Assembly: GCA_019247865.1 (NCBI GenBank)
Contig: JAFBAJ010000722.1
Span: 1 to 6,234, forward strand
Reading direction: 5' to 3'
DNA length: 6,234 nt
From: Acidobacteriota bacterium
Lineage (GTDB): Bacteria > Acidobacteriota > Blastocatellia > Pyrinomonadales > Pyrinomonadaceae
The position numbers and the translations under genes were made by a program. Below the pieces are notes generated by a model, which saw nothing but the letters and a program-made list of their open reading frames with translations, had not been told where the DNA came from and made no database searches. Shown here in pieces: positions 1 through 5,642 of this stretch; position 1 is the first letter of the stretch; every line of letters begins with the position of its first letter.

Positions 1-612
1 GCGACGCCGCGCTCGCTCGTGCTGCTGGACGAGATCGGACGCGGGACTTCGACTTTCGACGGGCTCTCCATCGCGTGGGCGGTCTCGGAATACCTGCACG
101 ATTCGGGCGAGCACGCGGCCAAGACTCTCTTTGCGACGCACTATCACGAGCTGACGGAGCTGGCCGAGCGGCTGCCCGGCGCGCAGAACTACCAGATCAC
201 TGCGTCCGAGCGCGAGGGCGAAGTTATCTTCCTGCATCGCCTGGAGCGCGGGCGCGCGTCGAAGTCTTACGGCATTGAAGTGGCGAGGCTCGCGGGATTG
301 CCGCCCGCCGTGCTGGCGCGTGCACGCGAAGTCTTGCAGCGGCTGGAGCGTTACGAGCTGGATGTGTTCGCCGAAGAGCTGTCGCCGAAAGAGGAAAAGG
401 AGCAGGGCTCGTGGGAGTCCTGGGCGACGGCAGAGGGCGGGCTGGGGACGGCTGCGCGGCGCGCGGCGCGGCGGCAGATGGCCGCGCAGGTCACGCTCTT
501 CGATTCCGTCAATCAGACTGTGCTTGACGAGGTACGCAGGCTTGATGTAGAAACCCTAACACCTGATGAAGCGCACGCGATTCTCCTTAACATGCGCAGC
601 CGGATCATCTAA
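1..612 (+). CDS. mutS: DNA mismatch repair protein MutS, C-terminal part (5' end outside window)
   Basis: MutS recognises mismatched or looped DNA and, driven by ATP, recruits the rest of the mismatch repair machinery in the cytoplasm. The reading frame is open from the first base, so only the last 203 residues are seen; full MutS is usually about 850-900 residues. Residues 6-18 ([13 protein letters not shown]) are the Walker B and signature region of the ABC-type ATPase domain. Residues 46-50 (THYHE) carry the conserved switch histidine segment, and [13 protein letters not shown] from residue 89 is the helical dimerisation region. An acidic, variable linker follows. Residues 163-167 (QVTLF) match the beta-clamp binding motif found in MutS tails, and the end ([14 protein letters not shown]) matches the usual MutS C-terminal helices. 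The stop is TAA at 610-612. A GTG at position 19 is an internal valine codon, not a start. Identification is near certain; MutS2 is excluded because there is no Smr domain and the tail is MutS1-like. Confidence 0.97.
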   Translation, partial: ATPRSLVLLDEIGRGTSTFDGLSIAWAVSEYLHDSGEHAAKTLFATHYHELTELAERLPGAQNYQITASEREGEVIFLHRLERGRASKSYGIEVARLAGLPPAVLARAREVLQRLERYELDVFAEELSPKEEKEQGSWESWATAEGGLGTAARRAARRQMAAQVTLFDSVNQTVLDEVRRLDVETLTPDEAHAILLNMRSRII

Positions 613-643
613 AACAGAGAGGCGAGCTTTTTTTGGACTGAGC

Positions 644-1783
644 ATGTTTGAAGCCTTAACTTCCCTTCCGCTCGAACAACAGATCGGACAACTCTTTTAT
701 ATCGGGCTGCCGGGCACGGAGCTTGATGCAGACACGCGCGCCCTGCTCGAAGAGATCAAGCCGGGCGGCGTGATTATCTTCGGGCGCAACGTCGGCACGC
801 CGGTGCAGTTGCGCGGGCTGCTCGACGATATACGCGCGCTCCTGCCAGTCGAGCCGATGCTCGGGATAGACCAGGAGGGCGGGCTGGTGGACCGCCTGCG
901 CCGCATCTGCACGCCGATGCCTGCCGCGCGCACGATTCGCCAGCACGGCGATCTGGCGGGCGCGCGCTCGCTCGGCCGCATCACGGGCGAAGTCCTGCGG
1001 CTGCTCGGCTTCAACATGAACTTTGCGCCCGTCATGTCCATTATGACGGACGAGCGCGACCTGCTCTCGAACGGGCTCTACTCGCGTTCCTACGGTCGCT
1101 CGCCCGGCGAAGTCCTCGGCTACACGACCGTCTACATGCGCGGCCTGCAGGGCACGGGGCTGCTGGGCTGCTTAAAACATTTTCCGGGCATCGGCGCGGG
1201 CGAGGTGGATTCGCATGAAGAGATGCCGATCGTGCATCTCACGCACGATGACCTGATGCAGCAGGACCTCGCGCCGTACATCGAGCTCTTTCAACGCGAA
1301 GATGATCGCGTGCGCTGCGTGATGGTCAGCCACGGCGGTTTTCCCAACATAGATATTCGACAGGGAGTGGCGGGCGGCACGCTCGTGCCCGCGTCGCTCA
1401 ATCACGCGATCGTGACGACGCTGCTCCGCGACGAGCTGGGCTACAAGCATCTGGTCGTGACGGATGACCTGGAGATGGGAGCCATCGCCAAGCACTGCGA
1501 GATCGAAGAAGGAGCCGTGCGCGCTTTTGAGGCGGGACAGGACATGCTGCTCATCTGCTCGCGGCCGGACATCATCCGTCGCGGCTATCAGACGCTCCTC
1601 AAGTCCGCGCGCGAAGGCCGGATCAAGACCGAGCGGCTGCATCAATCGCTGCGCCGCATCGCGGACTTCAAGTCTTTAGTCCAGCCGCCGCTGCCCTTTG
1701 ACGCCGCGCGCTTCAAGCAGCTTTCGGACGAAGTCGAGCTGCTCAATCACAAACTCAATTACAGTTACGGAGGCCGTATCTGA
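644..1783 (+). CDS. Glycoside hydrolase family 3, beta-N-acetylhexosaminidase (NagZ-like)
   Basis: Predicted to remove terminal beta-linked N-acetylglucosamine, as NagZ does on muropeptides during cell-wall recycling. The protein has 379 residues and no signal peptide, so it is probably cytoplasmic. Family 3 N-terminal barrel motifs appear in order: PGGVIIFGRN (about 40-49), IDQEGG (75-80) with D76 and R84 at the NagZ sugar-binding spacing, GFNMNFAPV (about 121-129), R148 in SRSYG, KHFPG (178-182), the DSH acid/base dyad (D189/H191), a VSHGGFP segment, and VTDDLEMGA with D274 as the likely nucleophile. The C-terminal tail of roughly 40-50 residues is longer than in E. coli NagZ (341 residues), and there is no second GH3 domain. 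ATG 644 is chosen because homology begins there (FEALTSLPLEQQIGQLF). An in-frame ATG at 566 would only add out-of-frame mutS sequence. The ribosome binding site is weak: AGAGAGG at 616-622 is about 21 bases away. It lies 31 bases after mutS and overlaps the next gene by one base. Family certain; exact substrate inferred. Confidence 0.92.
   Translation: MFEALTSLPLEQQIGQLFYIGLPGTELDADTRALLEEIKPGGVIIFGRNVGTPVQLRGLLDDIRALLPVEPMLGIDQEGGLVDRLRRICTPMPAARTIRQHGDLAGARSLGRITGEVLRLLGFNMNFAPVMSIMTDERDLLSNGLYSRSYGRSPGEVLGYTTVYMRGLQGTGLLGCLKHFPGIGAGEVDSHEEMPIVHLTHDDLMQQDLAPYIELFQREDDRVRCVMVSHGGFPNIDIRQGVAGGTLVPASLNHAIVTTLLRDELGYKHLVVTDDLEMGAIAKHCEIEEGAVRAFEAGQDMLLICSRPDIIRRGYQTLLKSAREGRIKTERLHQSLRRIADFKSLVQPPLPFDAARFKQLSDEVELLNHKLNYSYGGRI
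1769..1773 (+). promoter_or_regulatory. Ribosome binding site of the substrate-binding protein gene
   Basis: GGAGG lies nine bases before ATG 1783, inside the last codons of the glycosidase gene. It fixes the start at the TGATG junction and lets the second gene of the coupled pair start independently or by re-initiation. Confidence 0.85.
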
Positions 1784-3348
1784 TGCGCGCTGGTAAACTC
1801 TTTCTACTGCTCATGGCTGCCCTCTCGCTGCTGGCCCTCGGCTCCTCTTGCCGCAAGCGCAGCGATGCCTTCGTCATCGCGCTCTCGGATAAGATCACGA
1901 CGATTGACCCGGTCGGCTCGGGGACGATTGACGCCGCGAGCGAGCGCGTCCGCGTCCTGATGTTCAACTCGCTCGTCCGTAAGAACGAGAAGTTCGAGTA
2001 CGTGCCCGACCTCGCCTCGGACATCAAGCCGAGCAGCGACGGGCTCTCCTACACCTTCACGTTACAGGACGGCGTCAAGTTTCATAACGGCGCGGCGCTG
2101 ACCTCCGCGGATGCGAAATACACGCTCGATACGATTCTCAACTCGCAGACCTCCGGCCGCACGGCCAGCTTTTACGAAGGAACCGGCGCGAGCCGCCAGC
2201 CGTACATCGCCGCAATCGAGACGCCGGACGCGCGCACACTTGTCATACGCCTGCGCAAGCCCTGGCAGCAGCTGATGACCAATCTCGTGCCGATCTCGAT
2301 CATCCCGAACGGCAGCGCGGCACAGCAGGCGTCTGCGCCGGTCGGCACGGGAGCGTTCAAGTTCGTGAAGTTTGACCCGACGCAGCAGATGGTTGACCTC
2401 GCGGCCAATCCCGATTACTGGCAGGGCAAGCCGCAGATCGAGAGCCTGCGCGTCAAGGTCGTGGCCGACGCGAGCGCGCTTCAGGCGGAGCTCAAGAGCG
2501 GGCGCGTGGGTCTCGTCCCGCTGCCGACCAACCTTTCGCCAGACACTTTGAAATCACTCGGCGATGACCCGGCTCTGCAAGTCCAGCAGTTTCCCGGCGC
2601 GAACGTGACTTATCTTGGATTCAATGTGCGTGAGGCTCCGCTCGATAACGCGAAGGTGCGGCAGGCCATCGCCTATGCGATTGACCGCGAGAGCCTGATC
2701 CGCGACCTGCTGCTGAATCAGGCCAAGCTCGCTCATTCGATCTTGCCGGAAGAGTCCTGGGCGTATAACGCCGGGCAGAAATATTCCTACAGCCCGGACG
2801 CGGCGAAGAAGATGCTCGACGAAGCTGGCTTTCGCGACCCGGACGGCGACGGGCCGCAGATGCGCTTTCCGAAACCGATTGTCTTCAAGATCGCCGCGGG
2901 CAGCGCGGCCACGAGCCAGTACGCCGTCGTCATCCAGAACTATCTCAAACAGGTTGGGATTCCAATCGAGATCGAAACGCTCGAATTCAACCTGTTGCTC
3001 GACCAGATGAAGAAGGGCCAGTACCAGATGACGACCTCGCGCTGGGTCGGCGGCAACCAGGACCCGGTCTTTCTCAAAGACCTCTTCATGACCAAAGCCA
3101 ACTTTAACCGCACAGGCTACAGCAATCCGGCGCTCGACCCGCTCCTGCAGGAGGCCGTGGAGACGCTCGACCGCGAACGCGCACGCCAGCTCTACACACA
3201 GGCGCAGGACATCGTCAGCCGCGACGTCCCAATGCTCCCCCTCTGGTATCCGGCCAACATGGTCATCGCCCAAAAACGCGTCGCCAACATCAAAGTCGAC
3301 GGCAGCGGCGACTGGGGCTTCGTCAGGAATCTGACGGTCGGGAAATAG
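1783..3348 (+). CDS. ABC transporter substrate-binding lipoprotein, family 5 (peptide/oligopeptide type)
   Basis: Predicted extracytoplasmic solute receptor of a peptide-type ABC importer, 521 residues, normal length for the family (DppA/OppA/MppA). Residues 1-22 form a basic then hydrophobic signal peptide ending in LALGSSC, so C23 is the probable lipid-anchored cysteine. Glycine at -3 is not the commonest lipobox residue. Family signatures follow in order: YTFTLQDGVKFHNGAALTSADA (about 90-111), PVGTGAFKF (186-194), NPDYW (209-213), NAKVRQAIAYAIDR (289-302), AAKKMLDEAGF followed by DPDGDG (352-357), and a C-terminal RARQLYTQAQDIVSRDVPMLPLWY segment. The start is fixed by a strong GGAGG nine bases upstream and by the TGATG overlap with the glycosidase stop. 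No permease or ATPase gene lies downstream, so transport partners must be elsewhere or be shared. The coupling to a NagZ-like enzyme makes muropeptides or amino-sugar peptides a candidate ligand, as for MppA in E. coli. That is inference; the sequence itself does not show ligand specificity. Confidence 0.93.
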   Translation: MRAGKLFLLLMAALSLLALGSSCRKRSDAFVIALSDKITTIDPVGSGTIDAASERVRVLMFNSLVRKNEKFEYVPDLASDIKPSSDGLSYTFTLQDGVKFHNGAALTSADAKYTLDTILNSQTSGRTASFYEGTGASRQPYIAAIETPDARTLVIRLRKPWQQLMTNLVPISIIPNGSAAQQASAPVGTGAFKFVKFDPTQQMVDLAANPDYWQGKPQIESLRVKVVADASALQAELKSGRVGLVPLPTNLSPDTLKSLGDDPALQVQQFPGANVTYLGFNVREAPLDNAKVRQAIAYAIDRESLIRDLLLNQAKLAHSILPEESWAYNAGQKYSYSPDAAKKMLDEAGFRDPDGDGPQMRFPKPIVFKIAAGSAATSQYAVVIQNYLKQVGIPIEIETLEFNLLLDQMKKGQYQMTTSRWVGGNQDPVFLKDLFMTKANFNRTGYSNPALDPLLQEAVETLDRERARQLYTQAQDIVSRDVPMLPLWYPANMVIAQKRVANIKVDGSGDWGFVRNLTVGK

Positions 3349-3568
3349 ACGCACTCTCGCAATATCATATCTGCAGAGGCTCAAGATGGGAGTAAAACTG
3401 ACAGAGCAATTACTTTAGCCGCACATACTCTGCGCATGAGCGTCAAGAAGTTCAGGTCCTGGCTCAAAAGCGACGAAGCATTTCTTAGCAGGTAGTCATC
3501 TACTGATGGCAACACGGCATAACAGCTCATTCAACCGGAGTGGGGAGCAGTTGTGAGGGGTCACAAGG
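3349..3568. other. Intergenic gap without a recognisable gene
   Basis: These 220 bases separate the glycosidase/binding-protein pair from the membrane-protein block. The stretch is visibly less GC-rich than the genes around it. I see no strong hairpin followed by a T-run, so no clear terminator for the upstream gene, and no convincing -35/-10 pair, although a promoter for the next block would be expected here. A 19-codon open frame (3436-3495, MSVKKFRSWLKSDEAFLSR) has no ribosome binding site and is not supported as a gene. Confidence 0.5.
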
Positions 3569-4294
3569 ATGAACCAGACTGTTGAGACATCGCCGCGCGG
3601 GTGGGCCAGAGTGGCGGGCGGCTTCTATTTGCTCACGATCATCATGGGCGTGTTCGCCGAGGTCTTTGTGCGGGGCGCGCTCGTGGTGAGGGATGATGCG
3701 GGGGCGACGGCGACGAATATTCTGGCGCATGAGGGATTGTATCGTGCGGGTCTGGCGGCAGACCTCCTGATGCTCGTGTGCTATGTCGTGGTGACGCTGC
3801 TCTTCTATGTCCTGTTCAAGCCGGTGGGCAGGAGCCTCTCTTTGCTCGCAGCGCTCTTCAGCCTCATGGGCATCGCCGTGCTGGCCGTCAATTCCCTTAA
3901 CCATGTGGCTCCGCTGGTCTTCCTCGGCGGGACTAAATATCTGAGCGCGTTTGAAACGAATCAGTTGCAGGCCTTTGCGCTGCTCTCTCTCCGAATGCAT
4001 GCGCGCGGCTACACCATCAGCGGAGTCTTTTTCGGGATTTACATGCTGTTGCTCGGATATCTTATATTCAGGTCTGGTTTTCTACCTCGGATCTTGGGAA
4101 TACTGATGGCAATCGGGGGCTTGAGCAACGTGGCCGATGGCTTTGTGGTCTCTCTTTCGCCTGCGCTCGCGGCCAGTCTCCCAGACATGGGGATGCTCGG
4201 CGGAATTGCCGAGCTGGCGCTGAGCCTGTGGCTGTTGGCGTGGGGCTTGAATGCTTCCAGGTGGGAGGAGAAAGCAGATGGCATCGAGGTATGA
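3569..4294 (+). CDS. DUF4386-type multi-pass membrane protein
   Basis: A membrane protein of 241 residues and unknown function. It resembles the DUF4386 family: an opening RVAGGFYLLTIIMGVFAE helix, then VRGALVVRDDAGATATNILAHEGLYRAGLAADLL, then LLFYVLFKPVGRSLSLLAALF. I count about six hydrophobic segments, near residues 11-33, 61-83, 89-110, 149-167, 171-195 and 208-227, with no signal peptide or catalytic motif. The start ATG is supported by GAGGGG at 3555-3560, eight bases upstream. The 3' end overlaps the next membrane-protein gene by 17 bases, suggesting co-translation. Family assignment is from memory of its conserved pattern and is fairly secure. No biochemical role is established for the family, so none is proposed. 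Confidence 0.85.
   Translation: MNQTVETSPRGWARVAGGFYLLTIIMGVFAEVFVRGALVVRDDAGATATNILAHEGLYRAGLAADLLMLVCYVVVTLLFYVLFKPVGRSLSLLAALFSLMGIAVLAVNSLNHVAPLVFLGGTKYLSAFETNQLQAFALLSLRMHARGYTISGVFFGIYMLLLGYLIFRSGFLPRILGILMAIGGLSNVADGFVVSLSPALAASLPDMGMLGGIAELALSLWLLAWGLNASRWEEKADGIEV
4263..4270 (+). promoter_or_regulatory. Ribosome binding site that sets the DUF6326-like start
   Basis: GGGAGGAG sits seven bases before ATG 4278, within the end of the DUF4386-like gene. It selects ATG 4278 over the in-frame ATG at 4251, which would add nine residues encoded by this very site and has no ribosome binding site of its own. Confidence 0.85.
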
Positions 4295-4697
4295 GGACAT
4301 CAAGGTCAACGTGAAGGTGAAGCTCGCGGCCTTATGGACGAGCGTGATGTTCTGTTACATCTATGCTGATTATTTCGCGCTCTACATGCCGGGAAAGCTG
4401 CAAGGGATGCTGGCTGGAAAAATGGTGCCGCTCGGGCCGGTGACACAGGGCGTGCTGGTCGGCACCTCCGTCATGATGGCGATTCCGAGCGTCATGATCT
4501 TCCTGTCGGTGGCGTTAAAGCCCAAGCTGAATCGCTGGCTGAACATCATCTGCGGCGGGCTCTACACTTTGATTATTCTGATTACGATGTGGGACTGGGC
4601 GTTCTATATCTTTTACGGCATCATCGAGGTCACACTGACGGGGCTCGTCGTATGGTACGCCTGGAAGTGGCCCCGGCAGGAAACAGCATCAAGTTAG
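4278..4697 (+). CDS. DUF6326-type small membrane protein
   Basis: A membrane protein of 139 residues and unknown function, matching the DUF6326 pattern: RYEDIKVNVKVKLAALWTSV, then MFCYIYADYFALYMPGK, AIPSVMIFLSVALKPKLNR and finally VWYAWKWP. Four hydrophobic segments are seen near residues 15-36, 58-80, 86-106 and 108-129. The short N-terminus is charged and there is no cleavable signal. The start at 4278 is chosen because of the strong GGGAGGAG seven bases upstream and because the family pattern begins right after it. The gene overlaps the DUF4386-like gene by 17 bases, so the two are probably translated together and their products may work in the same membrane. The family name is recalled from its conserved motifs, not from a search. 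Confidence 0.83.
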   Translation: MASRYEDIKVNVKVKLAALWTSVMFCYIYADYFALYMPGKLQGMLAGKMVPLGPVTQGVLVGTSVMMAIPSVMIFLSVALKPKLNRWLNIICGGLYTLIILITMWDWAFYIFYGIIEVTLTGLVVWYAWKWPRQETASS

Positions 4698-4748
4698 CTG
4701 GCCTTTTAAATCGATCTAACATTCCAATCTTTAGCTTGCGGAGACATT

Positions 4749-5462
4749 ATGAAGAAGATCGCTGGTCTGTTGTTGCTCGTCATGCTCATCGCGCACACCG
4801 GCTGCGGCCCTAAGGTGTCGGATGTGTTCAAGAAGTATGAGGGCGATTTCGCGAAGAAGAGAGAGCAGTTCAAGGCCATCGCCGGGGCGCTTCCCTCCCA
4901 GGGCAATCGAAACGCCGTGAAGCAATGCACGGAGATCAGCCCGCCCATCGAATTCAATGAGAAGACCAGAACGTACAACACCGAAATGGTGATGTTCGAA
5001 AACCTCTCGGACCCGGACGCGAAACCGAAAATGGATATCGCGCCGAACGGCGAGCTGCTCAATGCTATCCAGTGGACGGGGCCTAAGAACCCTATGTCCT
5101 CGACCGTTCTGGACGAGAGGGCCGGAGATATGGAGAGCCGTTTGAAGGCGGCTCTGGATTACCGCTATCTGGTGGTCAATCGCGTCGCGGACTTGAGAGA
5201 CCCTGTCGCCATGGACGAGAAAACATATATGCCGGGACAGGTCAGAATCGAGACGTTCGTCGTCGACCTCAAGGACAACACGCCTGTCTGCAGCTTTACG
5301 ATTGAAGCCCAATCGGCGTCAACCGTGAGCTATTCCTACAAGAGCGACCAATCCAAGCAGGAGCAGCTTGAGAAGTTCGCGCACTCCACGATGTGGGAGG
5401 ATGCGCGCAAGAAGCTCATCGCCGGGTTACAGAAGGCGGGCGCTAAGATCGAGTTGAATTAA
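4749..5462 (+). CDS. Predicted lipoprotein of unknown function
   Basis: I do not recognise this 237-residue protein. It begins with a short basic stretch and a hydrophobic segment (MKKIAGLLLLVMLIAHTGC), so C19 is the likely lipidated cysteine. Histidine at -3 is atypical, which leaves the lipobox call probable rather than certain. The mature part starts with a charged, probably helical segment (VFKKYEGDFAKKREQF). A mixed middle region with two further cysteines, C60 and C181, follows; these could form a disulfide outside the cytoplasm. A strand-like stretch (VRIETFVVDLKDNTPVCSFTIEAQ) and a closing amphipathic helix rich in K, Q and E complete it. No enzyme motif is visible. GGAG at 4740-4743, five bases before the ATG, supports the start. 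It lies 51 bases after the DUF6326-like gene and is followed by a strong terminator, so it probably ends that transcription unit. Confidence 0.85.
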   Translation: MKKIAGLLLLVMLIAHTGCGPKVSDVFKKYEGDFAKKREQFKAIAGALPSQGNRNAVKQCTEISPPIEFNEKTRTYNTEMVMFENLSDPDAKPKMDIAPNGELLNAIQWTGPKNPMSSTVLDERAGDMESRLKAALDYRYLVVNRVADLRDPVAMDEKTYMPGQVRIETFVVDLKDNTPVCSFTIEAQSASTVSYSYKSDQSKQEQLEKFAHSTMWEDARKKLIAGLQKAGAKIELN

Positions 5463-5493
5463 TAAACAACACCAGCCAGCTCATAACTAATTT

Positions 5494-5532
5494 TATAATT
5501 GCCGCTTGGAAACAGGCGGCAATTGTATTTTT
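5494..5532 (+). terminator. Rho-independent terminator after the lipoprotein gene
   Basis: A perfect nine-base stem (AATTGCCGC at 5497-5505 with GCGGCAATT at 5516-5524) extends to 12 pairs if one G-T pair is allowed (5494-5505 with 5516-5527). The loop is 10 bases, and five T's follow at 5528-5532. The T-run is on the + side only, so it ends transcription from the upstream lipoprotein gene, 31 bases past its stop codon. Confidence 0.88.
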
Positions 5533-5575
5533 GCTTTCGCCCGCCGGACTGTTGGAGGCAACACGGCTCTGCCAC

Positions 5576-5593
5576 CGACCGCAGTTTCGGTCG
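5576..5593 (+). other. Small perfect hairpin in the leader of the FG-GAP protein gene
   Basis: CGACCG (5576-5581) pairs exactly with CGGTCG (5588-5593) around the six-base loop CAGTTT. It lies about 50 bases before ATG 5643, in the likely untranslated leader. No T-run follows, so it is not a terminator. I could not match the surrounding sequence to a riboswitch class I know. A six-base stem can occur by chance in GC-rich DNA. Confidence 0.35.
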
Positions 5594-5630
5594 AGAGAGC
5601 TTAACTTTGTAACCCGTCCCCCGGCGCTAC

Positions 5631-5635
5631 AGAGG
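5631..5635 (+). promoter_or_regulatory. Ribosome binding site of the FG-GAP protein gene
   Basis: AGAGG lies seven bases before ATG 5643. Together with the signal peptide that begins exactly there, it fixes the start of a gene that has no stop codon inside the window. Confidence 0.75.
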
Positions 5636-5642
5636 CGAAATC

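Noticed and set aside
628..634. Seven-T run after mutS as a possible terminator
   Set aside because: No stable stem precedes it; the bases before it do not form an inverted repeat.
566..643. Longer start for the glycosidase gene at ATG 566
   Set aside because: It would add 26 residues read out of frame through the mutS tail ([16 protein letters not shown] and on), with no family similarity. Homology begins at ATG 644.
1172..1645. Antisense open frame opposite the glycosidase gene
   Set aside because: A shadow of the catalytic region of the family 3 enzyme, with no recognisable protein features.
2554..3384. Long antisense open frame (276 codons) opposite the binding-protein gene
   Set aside because: It lies almost wholly within a well-supported gene in GC-rich DNA, where stop codons are rare on the other strand. 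Its translation shows no domain pattern.
3436..3495. Short open frame of 19 codons in the gap
   Set aside because: No ribosome binding site, no recognisable product, and a length expected by chance.
4731..5312. Antisense open frame opposite the lipoprotein gene
   Set aside because: The + strand gene has a ribosome binding site, a signal peptide and a terminator. The antisense frame has none of these.
5494..5499. TATAAT as a promoter -10 box
   Set aside because: It forms part of the terminator stem and its flank, and no -35-like sequence lies about 17 bases upstream.
3508..5567. The 11-base word GGCAACACGGC in two intergenic regions (3508-3518 and 5557-5567)
   Set aside because: A few shared 11-mers are expected by chance in a window of this size, and the flanking bases do not match.
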